Shown: one piece after another, positions 14,619 to 20,796 of the stretch | How the letters are laid out: the number at the start of each line of letters is the position of its first letter | How positions within the stretch are numbered: position 1 is the stretch's first letter | IMG/VR virus record: IMGVR_UViG_3300044535_002318 | Coordinates: 1 to 27,221 of that record | Source: a virus | Strand: one strand, 5' to 3' | Length of the DNA: 27,221 bases | Notes under the pieces: model-generated | Told to the model about the DNA's origin: nothing | What the model saw: the letters and a program-made list of their open reading frames with translations, nothing else | The model's database searches: none | Made by a program: the position numbers and the translations under genes

Positions 14619-15114
14619 TGAAGAAGAGTTACAAAACTCTGCCTTATCTGCTTTAGGTCTTACCTCTGAACAAGTAACCAACGTAGATAGACAGTTAAGA
14701 GATAGACCAGAAGCAAGAGATCCAAGAGTCTGTATCTGTGGACACTCTTTCTCTAGACATTACATGGCTGGAGGTGTCTCCATATGCAAACCATCAAAAA
14801 TGAAATGCAAATGTACATATCCAATGTATGTCCTAGAAACTAACGACACTAGAGCATTCCTAAGAAAGACTAGTGGGTCTGGAGCGTTCCATGCACTATC
14901 TCGAGGAATTGCTGCAACGGAGAATCATGGAAAGAAAATTAAGTGGCTAATTCCAGTTCCAATTGAGTGCTTCGAATGTGGTTCAACGACAGGGGTCACA
15001 ATTACTCCCGTGTCTGAAAACAAAATCCCAATTGAAGTAGAAAGTTCTAGAAACGCGTTTTTGTGTATCTCATGCAGAAATCAGAAAAAGACAGCTCCTT
15101 TGGAAGAGGTCTAA
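14611..15114 (+). CDS. Cysteine-rich zinc-binding phage protein
   Basis: A 167-residue protein with two cysteine clusters: CICGHSFSRH at about 41-50 with CKPSKMKCKC at about 59-68, and ECFECG at about 118-123 with CISC at about 151-154. The CxCGH...RH...C.C.C pattern recurs in small actinobacteriophage proteins I have seen, without a known role. Each cluster probably binds zinc. A strong GGAAGGAG site precedes the ATG. It may contact nucleic acid, but nothing proves it. Confidence 0.65.
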   Translation: MSNEEELQNSALSALGLTSEQVTNVDRQLRDRPEARDPRVCICGHSFSRHYMAGGVSICKPSKMKCKCTYPMYVLETNDTRAFLRKTSGSGAFHALSRGIAATENHGKKIKWLIPVPIECFECGSTTGVTITPVSENKIPIEVESSRNAFLCISCRNQKKTAPLEEV

Positions 15115-15399
15115 ATGAAGCACACCAAAACCACTACTGCTGGAAGAATATATCTTCTACTAGAGCCAGTCATATCTAAAGAAGATAAAGACTTCGATGA
15201 AATAATTGACGCCATCAACACTGGTCTGACAGAGTGGAGAGACGCAATAGCAGAAGAGTTACATAAGAAAGCAACAACCTGGGAAACTAAAATGGACGAC
15301 GGAGACACCACTCTGTACTCATTAGGACTTAGACATGCTGTTGACTTAGTATTGAATTATGACCCAACAATCGAACAGGAAGAAGTAAAGAAATCATGA
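15115..15399 (+). CDS. Unknown small acidic protein
   Basis: A 94-residue, acidic, mostly helical protein that starts directly at the base after the previous stop. It has a DEIIDAINTGLTEWRDAIAEEL segment, a LYSLGLRHAVDLVL segment and no cysteine. Not recognised. Confidence 0.6.
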   Translation: MKHTKTTTAGRIYLLLEPVISKEDKDFDEIIDAINTGLTEWRDAIAEELHKKATTWETKMDDGDTTLYSLGLRHAVDLVLNYDPTIEQEEVKKS

Positions 15400-15599
15400 C
15401 AACAGGAATAAACCAAAAATCTGGACTAAAGTTCTACACTGTTAAGGAAGTTGCCAGTCATATGAGAGTTTCAAAAATGACTGTCTACAGATTGCTAAAC
15501 TCCAACGAACTGCCTAGCGTCAGGGTTGGTAACAGTTTTCGAGTGCCAGAAGTAGCAGTAGAAAACTACATAAAGAAAAACACAACGGTGGAGTTCTAA
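15396..15599 (+). CDS. Excisionase-family winged helix DNA-binding protein
   Basis: A 67-residue protein with the MerR/excisionase-like HTH_17 pattern: YTVKEVASHMRVSKMTVYRLLNS (about 14-36), a short wing with LPSVRVGNSFRVPE and the closing VENYIKK. Such proteins act as excisionases or, in Actinobacteria, as BldC-like regulators. No integrase is in this window, so a regulatory role is at least as likely. It overlaps the previous gene by ATGA. Confidence 0.85.
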   Translation: MTTGINQKSGLKFYTVKEVASHMRVSKMTVYRLLNSNELPSVRVGNSFRVPEVAVENYIKKNTTVEF

Positions 15600-15845
15600 A
15601 TGGAAGATATATTCTTTGAAAGCTCAACCCAACTAGAGGATGAAGTGACCTTTGACTTCTTCATTCAAGATGGGTGGGGAGGTCTTTACATAAAAGATTT
15701 ACTAGGTTTGGATTTCAATGTAGCCAACACACTACTTCTAGTAGCAGGGCTATGGGTACTTATAAGATCCTACAAAGTTATTAAAAAGTACGCACTAAAA
15801 AAGTCTTTAACTAAACAATGGGGAAGACTTAGCGACCATTTTTAA
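15600..15845 (+). CDS. Small acidic single-pass membrane protein
   Basis: An 81-residue protein with an acidic N-terminal half (EDIFFESSTQLEDEVTFDFF), one membrane segment at about residues 40-57 (VANTLLLVAGLWVLIRSY) and a basic C-terminus. It starts immediately after the previous stop and is the last gene before the terminator at 15866-15900. Function unknown. Confidence 0.6.
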   Translation: MEDIFFESSTQLEDEVTFDFFIQDGWGGLYIKDLLGLDFNVANTLLLVAGLWVLIRSYKVIKKYALKKSLTKQWGRLSDHF

Positions 15846-15865
15846 CAAGGTCAAAAGCACTTTTT

Positions 15866-15900
15866 AGGGCATCAAATATTATTTTTTGGTGCCCTTTTTT
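15866..15900 (+). terminator. Rho-independent terminator of the 13.8-15.8 kb operon
   Basis: An 11-bp stem (AGGGCATCAAA with TTTGGTGCCCT, one wobble pair) closes an 8-base T/A-rich loop and is followed by a T-run. Confidence 0.9.
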
Positions 15901-16076
15901 CTATTATATAAGTTTTACATTTTCCCCCATAAAACCCCACATTTTTCCACTTGTTGTTTATAAAAGAGGCAAAAATTAGGTGCGTTCTCTCTCCATTTTC
16001 CCAAAAATTCTTTTCTAGAAAGCGGCTTACTATGGATATAACGGACACAACCGAAAAAACAAGGAGAAATAAAAAC

Positions 16077-16337
16077 ATGTTCGAAGTTGATTTCCTAAAG
16101 GCCACTGCCGAGAGAGCAATCAAAACTTTCGTCCAAACCCTACTTGCATTAGTGGGTACAGACGCAGCAGGTATCTTGTCAGTTGACCTAAACGCTTCAC
16201 TTCAGGTAGCAGCCTCTGCTGCTTTCATCTCAGTACTAACCTCATTTGGATCTTCCTCATTTGGTAGTACAGGACCATCTTTGGCTGGTGAAACCACAAA
16301 GCAAATCGTGGTTAAGGCAGCAGCTAAGAAGAAATAA
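16077..16337 (+). CDS. r1t-type holin
   Basis: An 86-residue protein matching the Phage_r1t_holin family: FLKATAERAIKTFVQTLLALVG opens it, then DLNASLQVAASAAFISVLTSF and a GSTGPSLAGE loop. Two hydrophobic segments (about 14-32 and 41-60) form the pore-making hairpin; the tail is basic (AAAKKK). The start is set at 16077 because AAGGAG lies 10 bases upstream; an in-frame ATG 42 codons earlier would add an unlikely N-terminus. It would permeabilise the cell membrane at lysis. No endolysin is in the window. A strong terminator follows. Confidence 0.85.
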   Translation: MFEVDFLKATAERAIKTFVQTLLALVGTDAAGILSVDLNASLQVAASAAFISVLTSFGSSSFGSTGPSLAGETTKQIVVKAAAKKK

Positions 16338-16347
16338 TTAACTAAAG

Positions 16348-16392
16348 AGCCGAGGCTCCTTTAATATTTTTTAGGGGAGTCTTGGCTTTTTT
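16348..16392 (+). terminator. Terminator after the holin, with the TATTTTTTAGGGG motif in the loop
   Basis: AGCCGAGGCTCC pairs with GGAGTCTTGGCT (12 bp, two wobbles) and is followed by a T-run. The first copy of the dispersed 13-base repeat forms the loop and the base of the right arm. Confidence 0.8.
16365..16377 (+). repeat. Dispersed repeat A, copy 1 (TATTTTTTAGGGG)
   Basis: Exact copy, in the loop and right arm of the post-holin terminator, about 40 bases before the small-terminase gene. Confidence 0.85.
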
Positions 16393-16413
16393 GATAGGAA
16401 AGAAAAACCCTCA

Positions 16414-17349
16414 ATGAGCAACGAATTAGAGTTCCTGGGCCCAGACCCAGAAGAAATTGACCCAACGGACTCAATCCCTAGACACGATGACCCAATGGAT
16501 TTGCGCCCCGATCTTTCGCGCATCGGCATCGTTGAGATAGAAAAGGGTGTGTGTGAGGATACCTACGAAAACCGTCAACTCCTACGCCGAAACGAATTTA
16601 ACTGGGACGCTGTCTATGACAACTCTGGCCGCCCAACTGGGCTAATCGCGGCTCGCTCTATTGAGTCGTCCCGTGAACGCCGTCTACTTTCACTTGCCGA
16701 AAAGAAACCTCTTCTTTCCGACCCCAACAACACAAACTCAGATTTCATTACGGGCGTCGACCTTATGGCAGATGACGCCGCCTACAAACTTTGCCCACCT
16801 TGGGTTGTCGGTGCTACTCGCGCCTACATAAAGGAACAAGAGCAAGGCGGCCCGAAGTCTTCAAAGCGGGCACCTCTTGGGCTACCTGCTCGGTGCCGCA
16901 TTGTGAAACCAGACGGCATCCGATGCCAGCTTTGGTTTAGTGGTCGTATTAAGGATGACGGTCTCTGCCGTATCCATCTAAAAACAATTCGCCGTCCTGG
17001 AGCTGACGTTGAACGGGCAAGACTCAAACTTGTTCAGGCTGCCCCATACGCTGTGGACAAACTTGAACAACTTATGGAAACGGCAATCTCAGAACCCGTC
17101 GCCCTTAAAGCGGCAACAGAGATTCTGGATCGCGCTGGAGTTCGAGGAGGCGTGGAGTTAGATGTCGGTATTGATGTCCAAGACTCACGGCCAGCCCATG
17201 TGATTGTTGCCGAAAGACTTCAACGGCTTGCCGAAGGAGCAACCATGATTGCTGGAGTTTTGGGGGATCAACACAGAGTTATTGACGCCGAGATTGTTGT
17301 TACTGAAGATTCTGAATCAACCGATGAAGAGAAAGATAAGAAGGACTGA
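16414..17349 (+). CDS. Probable terminase small subunit
   Basis: A 311-residue protein. The central and C-terminal parts fit small-terminase-like proteins of actinobacteriophages: a cysteine cluster CRIVKPDGIRCQ...LCRIH (about 161-188) and a helical block LKLVQAAPYAVDKLEQLMET with EPVALKAATEILDRAGVRGG. The N- and C-terminal ends are acidic. It would bind the packaging site and regulate the large terminase, which is not in this window. AGGAAAG precedes the ATG. The gene is clearly GC-richer and uses many CGC/GCC codons, unlike its neighbours, suggesting a separate origin. The family call is from pattern memory, so moderately sure. Confidence 0.65.
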   Translation: MSNELEFLGPDPEEIDPTDSIPRHDDPMDLRPDLSRIGIVEIEKGVCEDTYENRQLLRRNEFNWDAVYDNSGRPTGLIAARSIESSRERRLLSLAEKKPLLSDPNNTNSDFITGVDLMADDAAYKLCPPWVVGATRAYIKEQEQGGPKSSKRAPLGLPARCRIVKPDGIRCQLWFSGRIKDDGLCRIHLKTIRRPGADVERARLKLVQAAPYAVDKLEQLMETAISEPVALKAATEILDRAGVRGGVELDVGIDVQDSRPAHVIVAERLQRLAEGATMIAGVLGDQHRVIDAEIVVTEDSESTDEEKDKKD

Positions 17350-17356
17350 ACAGCTT

Positions 17357-17554
17357 ATGAACAACTTAGATGACGGCACGGGAAGTAACAACTCTTCTTT
17401 GTACCTGGTAGATCTGGCAAGAGAGCTTGCTGAAGAACTTCAATCGGATATCAGACTAGCCACCCACCGTGAAGAACATGTTCGAGTAACGGCTAGGGCT
17501 AACAAGGCTTTAGAGTTATACGGTTATGTATTAGGAGAATCTGAAAACAAGTAG
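17357..17554 (+). CDS. Small helical protein downstream of the terminase gene
   Basis: A 65-residue protein starting MNNLDDGTGSNNSSLYLV, followed by helical LARELAEELQSDIRLATHREEHVRVTARA and NKALELYGYVLG. An upstream in-frame ATG would lie inside the terminase gene; this start, 7 bases after its stop with AAGGA upstream, is preferred. Composition returns to that of the rest of the genome. Not recognised. Confidence 0.6.
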   Translation: MNNLDDGTGSNNSSLYLVDLARELAEELQSDIRLATHREEHVRVTARANKALELYGYVLGESENK

Positions 17555-17600
17555 TTTATATATTAGACAGTTGTTATCAACAGTCTAATTAATAAACTAC
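17551..17600 (+). terminator. Large 50-base hairpin after the terminase unit
   Basis: GTAGTTTAT pairs with ATAAACTAC (9 bp), then after a 2x2 internal loop ATTAGAC pairs with GTCTAAT, and GTTG with CAAC around a TTAT loop. It begins at the stop codon. No T-run follows, so it may be an RNA-processing or 3'-stabilising structure rather than a classical terminator. Confidence 0.7.
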
Positions 17601-17624
17601 CATTTGTCAAATCGGAGAAACGGC

Positions 17625-17726
17625 ATGGGACTTAAAGACGGAAACTGTACAAAGGAAACGGACTACGACCCTTACCAGTACGAAGATGTCCTAGATTCTA
17701 TCTTTGGCCATAAAAATATTTTTTAG
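17625..17726 (+). CDS. Possible 33-residue acidic peptide
   Basis: ATG GGA CTT..., giving MGLKDGNCTKETDYDPYQY and ending SIFGHKNIF. GGAG lies 9 bases before the ATG. The stop codon TAG is inside copy 2 of the TATTTTTTAGGGG repeat, which encodes the final Ile-Phe-stop. The ribosome-binding site and acidic composition support it; its size and lack of homology argue for caution. Confidence 0.4.
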   Translation: MGLKDGNCTKETDYDPYQYEDVLDSIFGHKNIF

Positions 17727-17729
17727 GGG
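17717..17729 (+). repeat. Dispersed repeat A, copy 2
   Basis: Exact TATTTTTTAGGGG; it overlaps the end and stop of the small ORF and is flanked by GGCC on both sides. Confidence 0.85.
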
Positions 17730-17751
17730 AAAAACGGCCTGCGCCTTCGCA

Positions 17752-17765
17752 GGAACTAATAACTT
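17752..17765 (+). repeat. Dispersed repeat B, copy 1 (GGAACTAATAACTT)
   Basis: Exact 14-base copy, directly after the CCTGCG/CGCAGG hairpin. Confidence 0.75.
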
Positions 17766-17923
17766 CCCTTTCCTAGCTATATAGCCCCTCCCAGGTGCAC
17801 GGTTCATTATAAAGAAAAACCGTACAGACTTAAAACTAAGGGTGTATGGAAAGCGGCCTGCCCATGTACACATTTATAACGGATTCAATAGGGAAGTGTA
17901 GTTTGCATAAGGTGTAGCTTATG

Positions 17924-17997
17924 TGGGGCGGCTGGGGCTCGAACCCAGGACCGACGGATTATGAGTCCGTAGCTCTAACCAACTGAGCTACCGCCCC
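17924..17997 (-). tRNA. tRNA with CAT anticodon (Met or Ile)
   Basis: On the minus strand: acceptor GGGGCGG/CCGCCCC, D arm GCTCAGTTGGTTAGAGC, anticodon stem ACGGA/TCCGT with loop CTCATAA, and T arm CTGGG/CCCAG with TTCGAGC. Anticodon CAT means elongator Met, or Ile if the C is lysidylated. G1-C72 pairs, so it is not a standard initiator. All surrounding genes run the other way. A CATAAG/CTTATG hairpin follows its 3' end. Confidence 0.93.
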
Positions 17998-18051
17998 TAG
18001 AAGAACCAGTCTATTGGATTTTATGAAAAAGCGGCCTGCGAACAGGGAAGT

Positions 18052-18064
18052 TATTTTTTAGGGG
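18052..18064 (+). repeat. Dispersed repeat A, copy 3
   Basis: Exact TATTTTTTAGGGG, followed by AACGGA and preceded by GGGAAGT, half of repeat B. Confidence 0.85.
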
Positions 18065-18106
18065 AACGGATCGTGTTTCACATTATGCAACAACGGGAAC
18101 CTTTAA

Positions 18107-18119
18107 TATTTTTTAGGGG
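18107..18119 (+). repeat. Dispersed repeat A, copy 4
   Basis: Exact copy. The preceding CCTTTAA can pair with its TTAGGGG end to make a 7-bp hairpin. Confidence 0.85.
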
Positions 18120-18170
18120 AACGGAGCTAAGCGGCCTGGGAAAGAACGGCGTGCGCGTAAGCGAGCCCTA

Positions 18171-18183
18171 TATTTTTTAGGGG
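18171..18183 (+). repeat. Dispersed repeat A, copy 5
   Basis: Exact copy. CCCTA before it pairs with TAGGG. It is followed by AACGGA, as copy 3 is. Confidence 0.85.
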
Positions 18184-18209
18184 AACGGATCCGAGCTGAT
18201 CCATCCACG

Positions 18210-18223
18210 GGAACTAATAACTT
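18210..18223 (+). repeat. Dispersed repeat B, copy 2
   Basis: Exact GGAACTAATAACTT, followed by a T-rich stretch. Confidence 0.75.
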
Positions 18224-18282
18224 TTTAAAACTAGAAGACGGATCGAAAAATGCAAGTAAACCAGGGATTGGATCCAATCGCA

Positions 18283-18296
18283 GGAAGTAATAACTT
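18283..18296 (+). repeat. Dispersed repeat B, copy 3
   Basis: GGAAGTAATAACTT, one base different from copies 1 and 2, with the same T-rich tail. Confidence 0.65.
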
Positions 18297-18358
18297 TTTA
18301 ATTAGAGCTATATACCAGCTGACCTGGATGGATCGGATCTAAATAATTAAATAAATAC

Positions 18359-18388
18359 TTGACTTTTACTTGACGGATTGGGTAGGAT
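18359..18388 (+). promoter_or_regulatory. Promoter-like pair without an adjacent gene
   Basis: TTGACT, an 18-base spacer and TAGGAT. About 30 bases further on, CTGC/GCAG (18421-18440) precedes a T-run, so a short RNA of about 50 bases could be made here. Weak evidence. Confidence 0.3.
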
Positions 18389-18499
18389 AACTTTACTCAC
18401 CAGGGTTCGTAAAGCTTTTTCTGCAGGTAGAACTCGCAGTTGTTTTTTAAATTGATTAACTTCCCAGGTATCGCGCAGTCCCGCCTACCATCCCCCGAT

Positions 18500-18528
18500 T
18501 TGACATAAATTTACTAACATGTTATCTT
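18500..18528 (+). promoter_or_regulatory. Promoter of the 18549 gene
   Basis: TTGACA, a 17-base spacer and TATCTT, about 20 bases before the start codon, with a GAGGAAAT ribosome-binding site between. Confidence 0.6.
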
Positions 18529-18548
18529 TGTTATAGAAAAGAGGAAAT

Positions 18549-18902
18549 ATGAGTTTTAAAGTACTTACAGAAACAGATGCAACAAACGGCACGTCAATGA
18601 AGGGTTATGTAAATATAACCCGTGCGCAACTTGAAAATGTTTTCGGTTTACCAAATGAATACGATGCATTCGAAGGTGACGGCAAGGTAACTACCGAGTG
18701 GATGCTTTTGCTTAACGGCGAGCATGTAGTGACGATCTATGACTGGAAGCGTTACGAAAACGGTGCCCCAGGTCTTGCTGAAAATTATGGCTGGCATGTC
18801 GGTGGTCACACTGAATCCGTAGTAGATTTGCTATTTGCTGAATTAGAGGAAAACGGCATGAAACGTGTAGAAAGCGATGGAGGAGTATTTTGCGAAGCGT
18901 AA
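18549..18902 (+). CDS. Conserved-looking phage protein of unknown function
   Basis: A 117-residue protein with MKGYVNITRAQLENVFGLPNE at the start, DGKVTTEWMLLLNGEHVVTIYDWKRYE in the middle and WHVGGHTESVVDLL later. The KVTTEW...TIYDWK...GG arrangement recurs in small phage proteins I remember only as hypothetical. It is soluble by composition and has a GAGG site 6 bases before the ATG. It is the first gene to the right of the repeat-rich region. Confidence 0.65.
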   Translation: MSFKVLTETDATNGTSMKGYVNITRAQLENVFGLPNEYDAFEGDGKVTTEWMLLLNGEHVVTIYDWKRYENGAPGLAENYGWHVGGHTESVVDLLFAELEENGMKRVESDGGVFCEA

Positions 18903-19126
18903 CTGTACTTAACGCAACGGGTTGGTCGCCAATAGTTTTGGCAAGTGACTTCAATGTTAAAACGGCAAGCGGAGAAGAGTGGTTGATTAGAGGGATGTCT
19001 GAAGACAATCTTGCAGACGGCAAGGGAGAAGTGGATATTCGTTATATGGGACCAGACGGATGGGTAGAAGAAAGTAAAGCGCCATCTGAAGTCGTAGATT
19101 TTGCAGTGAAAGTGTTTTTAGACTAG
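18890..19126 (+). CDS. Unknown small protein, TTG start
   Basis: A 78-residue protein starting at TTG inside the end of the previous gene (13-base overlap), with GGAGG 7 bases upstream. It has alternating beta-like segments (SVTVLNATGW, SPIVLASDFNVKT, GEEWLIRGMS). It probably depends on translation of the gene before it. Not recognised. Confidence 0.6.
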   Translation: MRSVTVLNATGWSPIVLASDFNVKTASGEEWLIRGMSEDNLADGKGEVDIRYMGPDGWVEESKAPSEVVDFAVKVFLD

Positions 19127-19146
19127 AAATATGATAGTTTAGGTTT

Positions 19147-19261
19147 GAGCGCGACTACAATTAAATATCGGATGTAAACAAAGTAACGGGTGTTAACCTC
19201 TTTCTACCCGCCTCTTGTCTCCATTTCCATCCGATCTATCTTGTAGTCGCTGCTCTTTTTT
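19147..19261 (+). ncRNA. Structured RNA or long terminator before tRNA-Arg
   Basis: An outer stem of GAGC-GCGACTACAA with TTGTAGTCGC-t-GCTC (14 bp, one bulge) encloses a second stem ATCGGATG/CATCCGAT and an inner hairpin CGGGT/ACCCG with a 14-base loop. A T-run follows the outer stem. Nothing here is coding. It follows a gene stop by about 20 bases and ends 1 base before tRNA-Arg. It is either a terminator with an unusually large insert or a small RNA with its own terminator. Confidence 0.6.
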
Positions 19262-19262
19262 A

Positions 19263-19336
19263 CCCCTTGTAGCTCAGTGGAATAGAGCAAACGGTTTCTA
19301 CCCGTAAGGTCGGAGGTTCGAATCCTTTCAAGGGGA
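19263..19336 (+). tRNA. tRNA-Arg (anticodon TCT)
   Basis: Acceptor CCCCTTG/CAAGGGG, D arm GCTCAGTGGAATAGAGC, anticodon arm ACGG/CCGT with loop TTTCTAC (the outermost base pair is A-A), T arm GGAGG/CCTTT (with wobble) and loop TTCGAAT. Anticodon TCT reads AGA, the arginine codon that dominates these genes. CCA is not encoded. Confidence 0.88.
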
Positions 19337-19337
19337 C

Positions 19338-19365
19338 TTGACAAATTATTTTAAATATGTAAAAC
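19338..19365 (+). promoter_or_regulatory. Promoter of the Gp88-like gene, probably leaderless
   Basis: TTGACA begins 1 base after tRNA-Arg; a 16-base spacer leads to TAAAAC, 7 bases before the ATG. The -10 box is poor, but the missing ribosome-binding site fits a leaderless start. Confidence 0.4.
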
Positions 19366-19372
19366 TATATCT

Positions 19373-20095
19373 ATGGAGACACTACAAAGATCTAAAGACA
19401 GAAAAGTTGCTAACGCTGTTTCACGTAATGGCGATCAAGCATTAATTGCTAATACCTTCGGGTTACCTGCAGGAAGAGAATATTCCTGCCCTTCCACAAC
19501 TTCGATGTGTGAAAAAGTTTGCTATGCAGGCAAACTAGAAAAGCTGTACAAAAGTGTAAAAGCTGTTCTCACTAGAAACTGGGACTTACTAAAAGACGCC
19601 GACTATCAAACTATGGTTGAACTATTAAACAACATGGTTTCAGACTTTAGAAAAGACTGCGAAAAGCGCAATGCTGAAAAACTATTTCGCATTCACTGGG
19701 ACGGCGATTTCTTCAGTCAACAATATACGTTGGCGTGGAAGCAAGTCATTAAGTCTAATTCTGATATTCAATTCTGGGTTTACACTCGCGTGGCAGCTTC
19801 AGCCCAAACATTGAATGGGATTGAAAACTTATCTTTATATTTCTCTACGGATGACGACAACATAGAAGTTGCAACTATCTTAAAGAAAAAAGACAACATT
19901 CGGCTTGCATACCTTGCAGACAACTTTCAAGTCGGGCAAGCAAAGATGAAAGAGATAACTGGCAAGCCTGGAGCAAAGTGCCCTGAGAATGCTAAAAGAT
20001 TATCTTTAATTTCTACAGACGGATCGGCATGCGTTCGATGTGGTTTATGTGTGTTTAACAAAGCAGACATAGTTTTTAGTGCAAGCAAAAAATAG
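19373..20095 (+). CDS. Gp88-family phage protein
   Basis: A 240-residue protein matching the mycobacteriophage gene 88 family: FGLPAGREYSCPSTTSMCEKVCYAGK (about 29-54), a conserved RIHWDGDFFSQQY block (about 106-118), WVYTR, and a closing cysteine group (CPENAKR...CVRCGLC, about 205-227). The cysteines C39, C46, C50, C205, C221, C224 and C227 suggest zinc or iron-sulfur binding. The family occurs widely in phages of Actinobacteria; its biochemical role is unknown to me. It stands alone behind its own promoter. Confidence 0.8.
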   Translation: METLQRSKDRKVANAVSRNGDQALIANTFGLPAGREYSCPSTTSMCEKVCYAGKLEKLYKSVKAVLTRNWDLLKDADYQTMVELLNNMVSDFRKDCEKRNAEKLFRIHWDGDFFSQQYTLAWKQVIKSNSDIQFWVYTRVAASAQTLNGIENLSLYFSTDDDNIEVATILKKKDNIRLAYLADNFQVGQAKMKEITGKPGAKCPENAKRLSLISTDGSACVRCGLCVFNKADIVFSASKK

Positions 20096-20112
20096 ACGGC
20101 ATGGGGGTGGGG

Positions 20113-20142
20113 TTGACAAATGTCATCCCCGTGCTCTATAAT
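20113..20142 (+). promoter_or_regulatory. Promoter inside a hairpin, for the 20160 gene
   Basis: TTGACA, an 18-base spacer and TATAAT. GGGGTTGACA pairs with TGTCATCCCC (20109-20130, one T-T mismatch), so the -35 box lies in one arm of the stem. Confidence 0.7.
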
Positions 20143-20159
20143 AATTTTAGGAGGCAAGA

Positions 20160-20408
20160 GTGAAAGTAAAAACTAAAGATGAAGTTAAGCAATTTTATGC
20201 AGACCAATGTAAGGGTGCTATCGGTGCAAAATTAGTAACGGCTCGCCCTATGACGGACTCAGAGATTGAGGATTTTGGTTGGGATGAGTACGAATCAGAC
20301 GGTGCGATTGTTTTAATTTTTGATAACGGGCATGTGTTAATACCTGCTCGTGACCCTGAACTAAACGGTGCTGGGTTTATTGAGTCAGCAAGTTTGGTTA
20401 CCAAATGA
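20160..20408 (+). CDS. Small conserved protein, GTG start
   Basis: An 82-residue protein starting at GTG with a strong TAGGAGG site 7 bases upstream. FGWDEYESDGAIVLIFDNGHVLIPARDPELNGAGFI is a striking block with many acidic residues; similar lines recur in hypothetical phage and actinobacterial proteins. A further TGC codon at residue 17 gives the only cysteine. Its stop overlaps the start of the next small gene (ATGA). Confidence 0.65.
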   Translation: MKVKTKDEVKQFYADQCKGAIGAKLVTARPMTDSEIEDFGWDEYESDGAIVLIFDNGHVLIPARDPELNGAGFIESASLVTK

Positions 20409-20521
20409 TAAAAGAATTAACGGAGTGCGCAACGTGCGACAATTTTGCAGATTTTATGCAGGATACGGTTTACTTAGTGCCACGTTATGTTGGCATGTGT
20501 TTTGAGTGTGACGAAAACTGA
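20405..20521 (+). CDS. Tiny four-cysteine protein
   Basis: A 38-residue protein with CATC at residues 8-11 and CFEC near 33-36, a zinc-ribbon spacing in miniature. The ATGA overlap with the gene before it and the terminator just after support a real gene. Function unknown. Confidence 0.6.
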   Translation: MIKELTECATCDNFADFMQDTVYLVPRYVGMCFECDEN

Positions 20522-20536
20522 CCCGTGAAGTAATAA

Positions 20537-20570
20537 GACCCCCTAGGAAACTGGGGGGTTTTATTTTTTT
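20537..20570 (+). terminator. Rho-independent terminator with GAAA tetraloop
   Basis: GACCCCCTAG pairs with CTGGGGGGTT around GAAA, followed by a long T-rich stretch. It ends the two-gene unit from 20160. Confidence 0.93.
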
Positions 20571-20620
20571 GAGAAAAAACAACTTGTATTTTCCAGCTGC
20601 GGATCAGCTCCCTTAAAAAA

Positions 20621-20633
20621 TATTTTTTAGGGG
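20621..20633 (+). repeat. Dispersed repeat A, copy 6, in a 24-base palindrome
   Basis: Exact copy. The preceding CCCTTAAAAAA is the reverse complement of its right half except for one wobble, giving a 12-bp near-perfect palindrome (20610-20633). Confidence 0.85.
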
Positions 20634-20663
20634 AACAGCTTGGTCAGCTGCGGCGTTACGCGA

Positions 20664-20677
20664 AAGTTATTAGTTCC
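20664..20677 (-). repeat. Dispersed repeat B, copy 4
   Basis: Exact copy of GGAACTAATAACTT, on the opposite strand. It is preceded by GCGTTACGCG. Confidence 0.75.
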
Positions 20678-20735
20678 CAGCCTGGGAAACAAGTCTGGCC
20701 TCCTACCCCTCACAGCAGCTGTACGCGTTACTAGA

Positions 20736-20749
20736 AAGTTATTAGTTCC
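20736..20749 (-). repeat. Dispersed repeat B, copy 5
   Basis: Exact copy on the opposite strand, 72 bases after copy 4. Also preceded by a similar ACGCGTTACTAG stretch. Confidence 0.75.
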
Positions 20750-20767
20750 CGAAACCTTCAGTCAGTC

Positions 20768-20796
20768 TTGACATTATTTTTGTCAAATGCTATTAT
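20768..20796 (+). promoter_or_regulatory. Promoter of the 20821 gene
   Basis: TTGACA, a 17-base spacer and TATTAT. TTGACA is mirrored by TGTCAA 7 bases later. The leader from the -10 to the ribosome-binding site (20791-20816) is identical over 26 bases to that of the next gene. Confidence 0.75.

Larger units (their letters stand above)
17727..18548. other. Gene-free, repeat-rich region with one antisense tRNA
   Basis: No convincing protein gene is seen. The stretch has four copies of (A/G)CGGCCTG (17734, 17853, 18031, 18131), three more copies of repeat A, three copies of repeat B, and a cluster of GGATC/GATCC words between 18060 and 18340, including the palindromes GATTGGATCCAATC and GGATC-N6-GATCC. 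CCTGCG/CGCAGG forms a tight hairpin near 17739-17754. The tRNA-Met/Ile lies on the other strand, and two promoters (18359 and 18500) are near the right end. Base composition is more mixed than in the genes around it. Confidence 0.7.

Noticed and set aside
15951-16076. A 42-codon N-terminal extension of the holin
   Set aside because: The added residues look unlike the family and AAGGAG stands correctly before the downstream ATG.
17691-17873. Minus-strand 60-codon frame in the repeat-rich region
   Set aside because: No ribosome-binding site, no homology, and it crosses repeats A and B.
18023-18183. Mini-ORFs ending Ile-Phe-stop at copies of repeat A
   Set aside because: Only some copies are in that frame, starts lack ribosome-binding sites, and the sequences between copies do not agree as protein.
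16365-18183. CRISPR array
   Set aside because: Repeat A is only 13 bases, its spacing is irregular, and no cas-like genes are present.
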